A stretch of DNA of 42,447 nt from Defluviicoccus sp. GTDB lineage: Bacteria > Pseudomonadota > Alphaproteobacteria > MPNO01. Of the stretch, positions 1 through 7,896 are shown in pieces; within the stretch, counting starts at the first letter, position 1, and each line of letters starts with the position of its first letter. The DNA lies in assembly GCA_028821395.1 (NCBI GenBank), contig JAPPGP010000098.1, positions 1-42,447 on the forward strand, in the 5' to 3' direction. The translations under genes and the position numbers were made by a program. Below the pieces are notes generated by a model. It did not search any database. It saw nothing but the letters and a program-made list of their open reading frames with translations, and was not told where the DNA came from.

Positions 1-1186
1 AGTTGATGACGAACACGTTGAGCCCGACCGGCGGGGTGATCAGCCCGACCTCGACGACGATCAGGGTGATGATGCCGAACCACAGCTTGGTCTCCTCCGG
101 GCCGAGGCCGTAATCGAGCCCGGCGATGATCGGCCAGAAGATCGGCACCGTGAGCAGGATCATCGAGAGCGAGTCCATCACGAAGCCGAGCGCGATGTAG
201 AGCACCACCATGCCGGCGAGCACGACCAGCGGCGCGAGCCCTGAGTGCTGGAAGTAGTCGGCGGCGAAGATCGGCAGCTGGGAGAAGCCGAGGAAGGCGT
301 TGAACACCGCCGCCCCCAGCAGGATCAGGAAGATCATCGCCGTGGTGGTCGCGGTGCCGAGCAGCGCCTCGATGGTCCCTTCGACGCGCATCCGCCCCTT
401 GGTGACGGCGATCAGGAAGGTGCCGACGGCGCCCACCGCCGCCGCCTCGGTGGGGGTGAAGATGCCGGCATAGATCCCGCCCATCACCAGGAGGAAGATC
501 ACCAGCACCGGCCAGATGTCGAGCAGCGCCGCCCATTGCTCGGAAGCCGCCGCCTTGACGCCGGCGGGGCCGGCTTCCGGGTTGACGCGCACCACGATGG
601 CGATCGCCAGGATGTAGCCGATGGCGGCCAGCACGCCCGGGATGAAGGCCGCCTGGAACAGCGTCGCCACGTTGGCCTCGACCATGACGGCGTAGATGAT
701 CAGCACGATCGAGGGCGGGATCAGGATGCCCAGCGTGCCGCCGGCGGCGAGCGCCCCGGTGGCGAGCGAGCCGGCGTAGTTGTAGCGCCTGAGCTCGGGC
801 AGCGCGACCTGGCCCATGATCGCCGCGGTGGCGAGCGAGGAGCCCGAGATCGAGGCGAAGCCGGCGCAGCCCCCCACGGCGGCCATGGCGATGCCGCCGC
901 GCCGGTGGCCGAGCCACGCATTGGCGGCGCGGAACAGCGACTGGCTGATCCCCGCCTTCGCGGCGAACTGCCCCATCAGCAGGAACAGCGGCACCACCGA
1001 GAGGTCGTCGTTGGTGAAGCGCCAGTAGGTCTCGGTCTTGAGGTAGGAGAGCAGCGCCGAGGTGCCCGCGATCGACACGTAGCCGACGACGCCCACGCTC
1101 AGCATGGCGACGCCGATCGGGATGCGGATGGCGAGCAGGGCCAGCAGCACCGCGAAGCCGATCCCGCCGATCGCCAGCCCGCTCAT
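1..1186 (-). CDS. dctM: TRAP transporter large permease DctM (3'-truncated at window edge)
   Basis: This is the large membrane subunit of a tripartite ATP-independent periplasmic transporter, which carries an organic acid-type substrate using a sodium or proton gradient. Translation from the ATG at 1184-1186 gives a very hydrophobic protein with typical DctM blocks: SGSSLATAA, GGTLGILIPPS, FTPTEAAAVGA and GLITPPVGLNVFVI. The last block normally lies near the C-terminus, so about 395 residues are present and only some 30 are lost off the left edge. It begins 4 bp after the DctQ stop, so the two are translationally linked. The substrate cannot be read from the permease. Family assignment is secure. 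Confidence 0.93.
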   Translation of the reverse strand, partial: MSGLAIGGIGFAVLLALLAIRIPIGVAMLSVGVVGYVSIAGTSALLSYLKTETYWRFTNDDLSVVPLFLLMGQFAAKAGISQSLFRAANAWLGHRRGGIAMAAVGGCAGFASISGSSLATAAIMGQVALPELRRYNYAGSLATGALAAGGTLGILIPPSIVLIIYAVMVEANVATLFQAAFIPGVLAAIGYILAIAIVVRVNPEAGPAGVKAAASEQWAALLDIWPVLVIFLLVMGGIYAGIFTPTEAAAVGAVGTFLIAVTKGRMRVEGTIEALLGTATTTAMIFLILLGAAVFNAFLGFSQLPIFAADYFQHSGLAPLVVLAGMVVLYIALGFVMDSLSMILLTVPIFWPIIAGLDYGLGPEETKLWFGIITLIVVEVGLITPPVGLNVFVIN

Positions 1187-1190
1187 CGCC

Positions 1191-1742
1191 TCATCCGCCG
1201 TCGCCGTCGCCGTCGAAGAAGCGGCCCTCGCGCATCTCGCGGAAGCTGCGCCAGACGGTGTAGGCGGTGACCGCGATCAGGAACCCCATCAGAGCCACCG
1301 AGACCGGGAAGGTGGTCCAGCGCGGGAAGGTCAGCGTGATGGAGAGCTCGTTGTACTGGCGCATGTCGATCCCGCCATAGACCATGCGCCAGGTGAGCAG
1401 CGCGCCGAGAGCGACATACAGCATGCCGCCCACGGCGTCGCACAGCGCCTTGGCGCGCACCGGCGCCCGGTCCATGAAGAAGTCGACGATGACGTTGCCG
1501 CGGGTCAGCTGGCACCACGGCAGGAAGGCGAAGACGGCGATCCCGGTGCCGATCGCGACGATCTCGAAATCGCCGCGGATCGGCGCGGAGAAGGCGGCCC
1601 TGCCGGCGATGCTGACGGCCGTCAGCAGGGCCATAGCCGTCAGGATGGCGCCACCCAGGATCGCGAGTGCGCGGGCGATCGCGTAGAGCAGCCGGCCCAC
1701 CCTGTCGGTGGGCCGGCCCGCGCCCTCACCCGGCTCCGCCAT
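1191..1742 (-). CDS. dctQ: TRAP transporter small permease DctQ
   Basis: This 183-residue protein has four predicted membrane helices and is the small permease that pairs with the DctM just downstream. Family features are the first helix after a short cytoplasmic N-terminus (about residues 20-45), the PIRGDFEIVAIGTGIAVF block and the acidic FFDGDGDGG C-terminus. It lies 15 bp downstream of the dctP gene (stop at 1758) and 4 bp upstream of dctM, giving the standard P-Q-M order. DctQ proteins diverge quickly, so the call rests on hydropathy, size and position together. Confidence 0.9.
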   Translation of the reverse strand: MAEPGEGAGRPTDRVGRLLYAIARALAILGGAILTAMALLTAVSIAGRAAFSAPIRGDFEIVAIGTGIAVFAFLPWCQLTRGNVIVDFFMDRAPVRAKALCDAVGGMLYVALGALLTWRMVYGGIDMRQYNELSITLTFPRWTTFPVSVALMGFLIAVTAYTVWRSFREMREGRFFDGDGDGG

Positions 1743-1757
1743 AGCCGGCGGCAGCTG

Positions 1758-2804
1758 CTACTTCGCGTACTTGTCGATCAGCGCGCGCGCATCGGCCAGC
1801 AGCGCCGGGCCGTCGACGCCGATCTTGTTCATCGCGGCGAACCACTGGTCGAATACCGGCTTCGAGGCGGCCTTCATCTTGGCCACCTCCTCGGGCGGGA
1901 TGGTGTAGAACTTGTTCTTCTTGCGCGACTTCACCACCTGGAGCCCGGGCTCCTCGATGTCGATCCAGTTCTGCCCGGCCCATTGCGCGATGTTGCGCCC
2001 GGCGTTGTCGTCGATCGCCTTCTTCATCTCCTTGGACAGCTTGTCGTAGCTCTTCTTGTTCATCAGGAAGGTGAAGATGCTGGTGCTGAGCCTGGGCCGG
2101 TCGCCGGCGAGCTCGGAGAAATGGCTCACCAGGTCCTGGGTCTTGACCGCCGGCGCGATCTCGTAGGGCAGCGTCACCCCGTCGATCACCCCCTTGGACA
2201 GGGCGGGCGGGATGCGCGGCAGCGGCATCCCGAGACCGGCCGCGCCGAACGCCTCGAGAAGCTGGACCGTGCTGCGCGTGGCGGCGCGGATCTTGAGCCC
2301 CTTGAGGTCGGCCATGCTGCGGATCGGCTTCTTGGTCTGGAACATGAAGCCCTGGTGCACGTGTACCAGCAGCGGGTGATAGTCCTTGAGGTCGGTGTCG
2401 ACGAGGTGCTTCTCGCCGTAGTCCTGCAGCGCCAGCGTCGTCGACAGCGCGTCCCGGTGGACGAAGGGCAGCTCGAACGGCTCGACCCGCGGCATCCTTC
2501 CCGGCGTGTAGCCCGGCAGCGTCCAGCCGATGTCGACCACCCCGTCGCGCACCTGGTCGAGCAGCTGGGTCGGCTTGCCGCCGAGCTGCATCGACCAGAA
2601 TATCTGCACCTTGAGCTTGCCGCCCGAGGACTCGGCCACCTTCTCGGCCCAGGGCTTCATGAAGGTCTTGGACGGGTTGGCGACCGGCGGGATGAAGGTG
2701 TGCATGCGGAGCGTCACCTCGGCCGCCTTGGCCTGGCCGCCGAGGCCGATCAGCGGCAGCACGATGGCCGCGGCGGCCGCCGCGGCGAGTCCTGATCTCT
2801 TCAT
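1758..2804 (-). CDS. dctP: TRAP transporter substrate-binding protein DctP
   Basis: This 348-residue periplasmic solute receptor delivers substrate to the DctQM permease. A Sec signal peptide is clear: MKRS, a long Ala/Leu/Ile core, and an Ala-x-Ala cleavage site near residue 27 (QAKAAEV). The mature part has DctP blocks such as MHTFIPPVANPSKTF, the GGKPTQLLDQVRDGVVDIGW region, and GLKIRAATRSTVQLLEAFGA, where the family arginine that binds a substrate carboxylate is expected. A GGGAG ribosome-binding site precedes the ATG. It is the first TRAP gene of the operon, with a small unknown gene and a Fe-S protein gene upstream on the same strand. The ligand is probably a carboxylate, by analogy only. 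Confidence 0.93.
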   Translation of the reverse strand: MKRSGLAAAAAAAIVLPLIGLGGQAKAAEVTLRMHTFIPPVANPSKTFMKPWAEKVAESSGGKLKVQIFWSMQLGGKPTQLLDQVRDGVVDIGWTLPGYTPGRMPRVEPFELPFVHRDALSTTLALQDYGEKHLVDTDLKDYHPLLVHVHQGFMFQTKKPIRSMADLKGLKIRAATRSTVQLLEAFGAAGLGMPLPRIPPALSKGVIDGVTLPYEIAPAVKTQDLVSHFSELAGDRPRLSTSIFTFLMNKKSYDKLSKEMKKAIDDNAGRNIAQWAGQNWIDIEEPGLQVVKSRKKNKFYTIPPEEVAKMKAASKPVFDQWFAAMNKIGVDGPALLADARALIDKYAK

Positions 2805-2837
2805 TCTTCGTTCTCCCGTGGTTATCCCGTGAAGCCG

Positions 2838-3143
2838 TCAGCCGGCGCGACCGGCCAGCGCCAGCAGCGCATCCTCCCAGTCGCCCCGGCTGAAGGTCAT
2901 GATGCGCAGCGGCTCGCCCGGCGTCCAGCATATGTCGAAGGCGACCAGCGGCGGCGCCACCGTGAGCCGGTAGGCGCCGCGCCATTTGGGGTCCTTCGGG
3001 ATCTCGGTCGGCAGCACGGTCTCGGCCGGGATCGCGGCCGGCAGGTCGGGGCCGGCGCAGCTTATCTCGAAGTCCTGGCCGTCGGACGCTGCGGTGGCGA
3101 AGCGCCAGCCCGCCGCCGCCCGCTCGCCGTCGCGGGCGAGCAC
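2838..3143 (-). CDS. hypothetical protein, start uncertain
   Basis: I do not recognise this family. From the first standard start (GTG at 3143) it is 101 residues, soluble and without a signal peptide, with blocks WRGAYRLTVAPPLVAFDICW and GEPLRIMTFSRGDWEDALL. The frame stays open and looks coding for about 45 more codons upstream (through ARSYRHIDAEGVSTPTAPV), as far as a TGA inside the preceding gene, but that stretch has no ATG, GTG or TTG. The real protein may thus be longer, with an unusual start or a sequence error. It sits between the Fe-S protein gene and dctP in the same apparent operon, so it may take part in whatever the imported substrate undergoes. Confidence 0.55.
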   Translation of the reverse strand: MLARDGERAAAGWRFATAASDGQDFEISCAGPDLPAAIPAETVLPTEIPKDPKWRGAYRLTVAPPLVAFDICWTPGEPLRIMTFSRGDWEDALLALAGRAG

Positions 3144-3231
3144 CGCGAGCGCCGCCTCGGCGAGCGCGGTCAGTACCGGGGCGGTCGGGGTCGAGACCCC
3201 CTCGGCGTCGATATGGCGGTAGGAGCGGGCG

Positions 3232-4158
3232 CTAGCGGTCGCCCTTGGGGGTCTTATAGCCCTCCTCCTTGCGGATCTTCATGTACTGGCGGAACACGTC
3301 GCGCTTCTCCGCGTCGCCATTCTCCTTGTAGATGTAGGGGCAGACGTCGACGCAGATATGGCAGTAGGCCTCGCGAAAGCGCGAGATCGGGTAGCACTTG
3401 TCGATGTCGGTCAGCCAGCGCTTGATGCCGTCCGTCGTGATGTAGCCGTCCGGGATCGCGTCGCCCGGGCAGTTGTTGCGGCAGAGATTGCACGACATGC
3501 AGTAGTCCTGCACCCCGAACTCGTAGGGCTCGTCATAGGCGACCGGCAGGTCGGTGGTTACGAAGCCCGGGCGGAAATTGGAACCGAGCTCGGGGTGGAT
3601 CAGGCTGCCGTGGCGCCCGAGCTCGCCGAAGCCGACCTCGTAGAACACCGGGATCGCCTGGATCTGGAACGAGCCGTTGTGGTGGGCCACGGCCGGGTAG
3701 CCGAGCTCCTCGCGGATCTGGCGCGCGAGCTCGGTTGCGATGTCGGCGCATTTGGCATAGGTCGACATCGCCTCGAGGTCGACCGCGTCCGGGCTCTCGA
3801 TCGACTTGCGGTAGTCCTCGTAGCAGATCACCGCGATGACGTTGCTGTGCTCGATCTCGGCGCCGAGCTCGACGAATTCGGGCCTGAGCGCGCACATGCC
3901 CACATCCGCCGCGCCGAGTGCCCGGGCGCGCCGCTTGATCTCCGCCGCCATCGCCGCTTCGTCCGTGACGTCGACCCGCTCCGGGGTGACCGGTCCGTCG
4001 CGCAGCGGCACCAGGTCGTTCCAGTGCTTCATCGCCGCGTCGCGCTCGGGGAAGGAGCGCTGCCAGAGCGGCACGTCCTCCATGTCGCGATCGCGCAAGG
4101 CGGCGCAGAGCAGCGCGTCCTGCATGCCCTGCTCGCGTATCCAGCTGGTACCCTTCAC
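3232..4158 (-). CDS. double [4Fe-4S] cluster protein, QueG / reductive-dehalogenase-like
   Basis: This 308-residue cytoplasmic redox protein carries eight cysteines in the double-cluster pattern of the epoxyqueuosine reductase and reductive dehalogenase superfamily. Cluster one uses C220, C223, C226 and C230 (CMSCNLCRNNCPGDAI). Cluster two is provided by C255, C266, C269 and C273 (CHICVDVCPY). The middle part (residues 150-215, with HHNGSFQIQAIPVFYEVGFG and GRHGSLIHPELGSNFRPGFV) resembles the corrinoid-binding fold of these proteins. There is no Tat signal, so it is not a classical respiratory dehalogenase. It starts the operon that continues into the TRAP genes, which suggests a role in using the imported compound rather than in tRNA modification. 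That role is inference. Confidence 0.75.
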   Translation of the reverse strand: MKGTSWIREQGMQDALLCAALRDRDMEDVPLWQRSFPERDAAMKHWNDLVPLRDGPVTPERVDVTDEAAMAAEIKRRARALGAADVGMCALRPEFVELGAEIEHSNVIAVICYEDYRKSIESPDAVDLEAMSTYAKCADIATELARQIREELGYPAVAHHNGSFQIQAIPVFYEVGFGELGRHGSLIHPELGSNFRPGFVTTDLPVAYDEPYEFGVQDYCMSCNLCRNNCPGDAIPDGYITTDGIKRWLTDIDKCYPISRFREAYCHICVDVCPYIYKENGDAEKRDVFRQYMKIRKEEGYKTPKGDR

Positions 4159-4283
4159 GGCGTCCCCCCGGTCCGACCGGATGGAAGTCTGGCGCAGATG
4201 GCCGCACGCGACAAGCGGAGCCTGAAGCTTGTCTCGCCGCCGCCGGGCCCACAGAATGCGCGCCGGAGAGGGAGGAGAGAGCC

Positions 4284-5162
4284 ATGGCCGAGGCGATCTA
4301 CCGCGACTTCCGCGACAGGGACTCGCTCTACGCGCAGTACGACAACAGGAGCATGATCGCGGCCGAGGCGCTGGACGCGATCAAGGCGCGCCAGGCCCGG
4401 CGGTCGGATGCCTGCCGCGCCGATGCCGGGCGGTCGGCGCTCGACCTCGCCTACGGCGCGCACGAGCGCGAGCGGCTCGACCTGTTCCTGCCCGCGGCGG
4501 ACGGCGCGCCGCTCCTCGCCTTCATCCATGGTGGCTACTGGCAGTGGAACGACAAGGAGCCCTTCGCCTTTCTCGGCGAGCAGCTGGTGCCGGCGGGTGC
4601 CGCCTTCGCCAACATCGAGTACGCGCTCTGCCCGAGTGTGACGCTGACCGAGCTGACGCGGCAGATCCGCCGCGCCGTCGCGTATCTGTGGCGCGAGGCC
4701 AAGCGCTTCGGTTACGACCGCGAGCGCATCGTCGTCTCCGGCCATTCGGCGGGCGGGCATCTGACGGCGATGGCGATGGCAACCGACTGGCCCGCCTTCG
4801 GCGACGACCTGCCCGCCAGGGTGGTGGCGGCGGGCCTGCCGATCAGCGGCGTCTACGACATCGAGCCGCTGCGCCACACCCCGCTCAACGACGCCGTCCG
4901 CATGGACGAGGCGGAGGCCAGGGCGCTCAGCCCGATCCTGCTCCAACCCGCCACCGATGCGCCGATGGCGGTGGTGGCGGGCGGCGAGGAGTCCGACGAG
5001 TTCCGCCGCCAGGCGCGCGACTTCGCCGCCGTCTGGGGCAAGGCGGGGGTCGAGGCGGAGGTGCTGATCGTCCCCGGCACCGACCACTTCACCGTGCTCG
5101 ACACCCTCGCCGAGCCCGGCCACCCGACGCTCGCCGCGGCCAAGAGGCTGCTCGGGATCTGA
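4284..5162 (+). CDS. alpha/beta hydrolase, arylformamidase-like
   Basis: This 292-residue alpha/beta hydrolase resembles the kynurenine formamidase / BD-FAE esterase group. The oxyanion-hole motif HGGYWQ is at residues 82-87, the nucleophile elbow GHSAGGH places the serine at S155, the acid is probably D238 in the GGEESDEF segment, and the histidine is H268 (GTDHF). A strong GGGAGGAGAG ribosome-binding site precedes the ATG. It is divergent from the Fe-S protein gene at 4158 and convergent with the VOC gene. It could cleave an aryl formamide or a carboxylic ester. No other kynurenine-pathway gene is visible here, so the substrate is open. Confidence 0.85.
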   Translation: MAEAIYRDFRDRDSLYAQYDNRSMIAAEALDAIKARQARRSDACRADAGRSALDLAYGAHERERLDLFLPAADGAPLLAFIHGGYWQWNDKEPFAFLGEQLVPAGAAFANIEYALCPSVTLTELTRQIRRAVAYLWREAKRFGYDRERIVVSGHSAGGHLTAMAMATDWPAFGDDLPARVVAAGLPISGVYDIEPLRHTPLNDAVRMDEAEARALSPILLQPATDAPMAVVAGGEESDEFRRQARDFAAVWGKAGVEAEVLIVPGTDHFTVLDTLAEPGHPTLAAAKRLLGI

Positions 5163-5177
5163 CGCGTCGCCACGCCC

Positions 5178-5197
5178 AATGTTTCACGTGAAACATT
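5178..5197. promoter_or_regulatory. parS: parS-type ParB (Spo0J) binding site
   Basis: The sequence AATGTTTCACGTGAAACATT is a perfect 20-bp palindrome. Its inner 16 bp (5180-5195) equal the canonical chromosomal parS site TGTTTCACGTGAAACA bound by ParB. It lies between two convergent genes and overlaps the TAA stop codon of the VOC gene (5196-5198). In most bacteria such sites cluster around the replication origin. No parAB, gidAB or dnaA gene is visible in this window. I saw no second full copy, only a half site (GTGAAACA) near 32857. Confidence 0.85.
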
Positions 5198-5597
5198 AGC
5201 CGCCCTCGGCGCCCTTGTAGCCGGTCAGGTCGATGATCTCCAGCACGTTGCCGTCGGGGTCGTGGAAATAGGCGCGCGGGCCGTTCACCGCGCCGCCCTG
5301 GCGGTCCTCCTCGAACAGGATCTCGACGCCGCCGGCGCGTAGCGCCTCCAGCGCCGGCGCGTAGTCCTCGCGGTCGACGATGAAGGCGTGGTGGATGTCG
5401 GCCTGGCCGGAAGTCGAGATCGGCCCCTCGACGCGGGCGAGGATGATGCAGTCGCCCCCCGAATCGAGGAACACCATGCCGCGCTCGTGGTCGCTCTGCA
5501 CCACGGCGAGGCCGAGCGTCTCGGTGTAGAACGCCTGCGAGCGGCTTGTGTCGGTGACCGGGATGGTGAAATGGGCGACGCCCTTTGTGCGGATCAT
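5196..5597 (-). CDS. VOC family (glyoxalase/dioxygenase-fold) protein
   Basis: This 133-residue protein has the two beta-alpha-beta-beta-beta modules of the vicinal oxygen chelate superfamily. The first starts VAHFTIPVTDTSRSQAFYTETLGL and the second HHAFIVDREDYAPALEALRAGG. It ends in the typical FHDPDGNVLEIIDLTGYKG block, which supplies a metal-ligand glutamate. Members include glyoxalase I, fosfomycin and bleomycin resistance proteins and extradiol dioxygenases. The exact activity cannot be told. Its ATG directly abuts the TAG of the GFA gene, so the two are coupled. Both concern glutathione- or aldehyde-type chemistry in many genomes. Confidence 0.85.
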   Translation of the reverse strand: MIRTKGVAHFTIPVTDTSRSQAFYTETLGLAVVQSDHERGMVFLDSGGDCIILARVEGPISTSGQADIHHAFIVDREDYAPALEALRAGGVEILFEEDRQGGAVNGPRAYFHDPDGNVLEIIDLTGYKGAEGG

Positions 5598-6092
5598 CTA
5601 GTCCTCCTCGTACAGCCCCCGGTCGCGGTGCCATTGCTCGATGCCGCCGTCGGGATAGTAGGTGTAGTGCTTGCGCTCCGCGCCCTCGGGCACCGGCACC
5701 CAGCCCGGTTTGTAGCCCAGCATGTGGTGCACCGTGTCCGCCGGGCGGGGCAGCTCGGTGTCGATCGCCGTCGCGCAGGGGTAGACGAACTCGGCGTAGT
5801 TCGGGTTGTAGATCCAGAGCGGCGAGCCGCAGCGCTTGCAGAAATGGCGCCTGGAGAAGCCGAGCCCGTCCGCCTCGTAGACGCCGCGATGGTTGTCGGC
5901 CGAGCGGTAGACCGTGATGTTCTCGGCGCCCGCGACCTCGAGCGTCGCGTACTCGCCCATGATGTTGATCGCGAACCCGCCGCCGCCGGTCTTGCGGCAT
6001 TTCGAGCAGTAGCAGTGGTTGAACGGGTAGGGGGTGCGCGAATTCACGCTGAACGTCACCGCGCCGCAATGGCAGGAGCCTTCGAGCCTCAT
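5598..6092 (-). CDS. GFA family (CENP-V/glutathione-dependent formaldehyde-activating type) zinc protein
   Basis: This 164-residue zinc protein belongs to the GFA family. Metal-binding cysteines are visible as C7 and C9 (GSCHCGAV), the C27/C29/C32 group (HCYCSKCRKTG) and C85/C88 (FCKRCGSPLW). The family was named for a formaldehyde-glutathione adduct-forming enzyme, but most members are uncharacterised. It follows the second TRAP permease by 12 bp and is immediately followed by a VOC gene with no spacer, so it belongs to the TRAP2 operon. It may process an aldehyde or thiol-linked product of the imported substrate, which is inference. Confidence 0.87.
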   Translation of the reverse strand: MRLEGSCHCGAVTFSVNSRTPYPFNHCYCSKCRKTGGGGFAINIMGEYATLEVAGAENITVYRSADNHRGVYEADGLGFSRRHFCKRCGSPLWIYNPNYAEFVYPCATAIDTELPRPADTVHHMLGYKPGWVPVPEGAERKHYTYYPDGGIEQWHRDRGLYEED

Positions 6093-6104
6093 GTCGGTTC
6101 CTTC

Positions 6105-7406
6105 TCAGCTATACAGCACGCCCGGCAGCCAGAGCGCGAGCTGCGGGAAGAGCAGCAGGAGCGCGATCAGCACCACATGGGCGGCGAGGAAGGGGACGAT
6201 GCCGCGGAACACGGTGCCCAAGGCGATATCGGGGAGCTGGGCGCGGATGACGAAGATGTTGAGCCCGACCGGGGGGGTGATCAGCCCGACCTCGACGACG
6301 ACCACCATCAGGATGCCGTACCACACCGAATCGTAGCCGAGCGCGGTCACGATCGGCAGGAACACCGGCACGGTCACCAGGATGATCGCCACCGCGTCCA
6401 GCACGCAGCCGAGGATGATGTAGAACACCAGGATGATCATGATCACCGCCCAGGGGGCGAGCTCGAAGTACTCGATGAGCTCGACCAGGGCGACGGGAAG
6501 CCGGGTCTGGACCACGAAATAGGCGAAGATCCAGGCGCCGGTGATGATGAACAGCAGCATCCCCGTGGTCCTCAGCGTCTCGTCGAGCGACTCGACGAAG
6601 GCGCGCCAGGAGAACCGGCCCGAGGCGAAGGCGATCAGGATCGCCGCGAAGGAGGCGACGCCGGCCGCCTCGGTCGGGCTGAACCAGCCGGTGTAGATGC
6701 CGCCGACGGCGAGCCCGAACAGCACGACCAGCTTCCACATCGCCGCCGCCGCGCGCAGCCGCTCGCGCCATTCCAGGCGCGGCCCGGCGGGCGCCCATTC
6801 GGGGCGGATGCGGGCGATCGCCCAGACCACCGCCATGAACAGCAGCGCCAGCAGCACCCCCGGGATCATGCCGGCGGCGAACAGCGCCGGCACCGACTCC
6901 TCGGCGGCGAGTGCGTAGATCACCATGATCACCGAGGGCGGGATCAGTATGCCGAGCGTGCCGCCGACCGCGACCGAGCCGGTCGCCAGCCGCTCGTCGT
7001 AGCCGTAGCGCCGCATCTCCGGCACCGCGATCTGGGTGAAGGTCGCGGCGGTGGCGAGCGAGGAGCCGCTGATCGCCGAGAACCCGGCGCAGGCGCCGAT
7101 GGTCGCCATCGGCAGCGCCCCCCTGCGCCCGGCGAACAGCGCGTTGGCGGCGACGAACAGCTCCTGCGACATGCCCGACCGGGTCGCCACCGCGCCCATC
7201 AGGATGAACAGCGGCAGCACCGAGAAGGCGTACTGGGTGAGCGAGTACGGCGTCTCGCCGAACACGATGAAGGCGCGCTCCCAGCCGTCGATCGCGGCGT
7301 AGCCGGCGAGCCCCACCAGCCCCATCGCCGCGCCGAGCGGCACCCGGAGCACGGTCAGCAGCACCAGGGCGAGGATGCCGAGCCCGCCGATCTCCTGGGT
7401 GGTCAT
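6105..7406 (-). CDS. dctM: TRAP transporter large permease DctM, second system
   Basis: This complete 433-residue DctM has multiple membrane helices and the same family blocks as the copy at the left edge: SAISGSSLATAATFTQIAVPE, GGTLGILIPPSVIMVIYALA, FSPTEAAGVASFA and GLITPPVGLNIFVIRAQ. It overlaps the stop of dctQ by 4 bp (ATGA at 7403-7406). It is clearly a paralog of the first system, but the two are well diverged, so this is not a recent duplication. Confidence 0.95.
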   Translation of the reverse strand: MTTQEIGGLGILALVLLTVLRVPLGAAMGLVGLAGYAAIDGWERAFIVFGETPYSLTQYAFSVLPLFILMGAVATRSGMSQELFVAANALFAGRRGALPMATIGACAGFSAISGSSLATAATFTQIAVPEMRRYGYDERLATGSVAVGGTLGILIPPSVIMVIYALAAEESVPALFAAGMIPGVLLALLFMAVVWAIARIRPEWAPAGPRLEWRERLRAAAAMWKLVVLFGLAVGGIYTGWFSPTEAAGVASFAAILIAFASGRFSWRAFVESLDETLRTTGMLLFIITGAWIFAYFVVQTRLPVALVELIEYFELAPWAVIMIILVFYIILGCVLDAVAIILVTVPVFLPIVTALGYDSVWYGILMVVVVEVGLITPPVGLNIFVIRAQLPDIALGTVFRGIVPFLAAHVVLIALLLLFPQLALWLPGVLYS

Positions 7407-7888
7407 CCGGCGCGACCGCGCAGCGCGTTAAGCTCGCGCAGGAACATCACCAGCACCGCGACCGAAGCGGCGGCGAAGCCGGCGAGCACCAGCGAGGCCT
7501 TCCAGATCAGCGGCAGATGGAGATCGATGGTCACGTCGTTGAACTCGATGAACTCGCGCGCCGGCTGGGTCATGTGCCAGGTCAAGAGGCCCACGAAGAC
7601 CAGGGCGACGAAGGTGCCGATCAGCTTGAGCCAGCGGATCACCGTCTCCGGGATCACCTGGTCGATCAGCTCGATGGTGATGTGCTGGTCCCGCAGGAAG
7701 ACCTCCGGGATGGCCAGGAAGGCGACCGCGGCCAGCAGGAACTCGATGATCTCGTAGGTGCCGAAGATCGGCGCGTTGAAGCCCGACCGGAGCCCCACGT
7801 CGACCACGTTGAGCATCATCATGGCGAGCAGAAAGAGCGCGGCGACGCGGGTGAGCAGCCGCGCCGCCGCGAGAGCGATGCCGTGCAT
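7403..7888 (-). CDS. dctQ: TRAP transporter small permease DctQ, second system
   Basis: This 161-residue membrane protein with four predicted helices fits the small TRAP permease: LLTRVAALFLLAMMMLNVVDV as helix one, the FGTYEIIEFLLAAVAFLAIPEVFLRDQHITIELI region, and two C-terminal helices. It starts 8 bp after the dctP stop and overlaps dctM by 4 bp. Position between dctP and dctM confirms the assignment, which sequence alone would leave less certain. Confidence 0.9.
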   Translation of the reverse strand: MHGIALAAARLLTRVAALFLLAMMMLNVVDVGLRSGFNAPIFGTYEIIEFLLAAVAFLAIPEVFLRDQHITIELIDQVIPETVIRWLKLIGTFVALVFVGLLTWHMTQPAREFIEFNDVTIDLHLPLIWKASLVLAGFAAASVAVLVMFLRELNALRGRAG

Positions 7889-7896
7889 CGGGGGGC

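Noticed and set aside
5388..7757. 789-codon plus-strand open frame opposite VOC, GFA and DctM
   Set aside because: His/Asp/Arg-rich low-information translation typical of antisense frames in GC-rich DNA.
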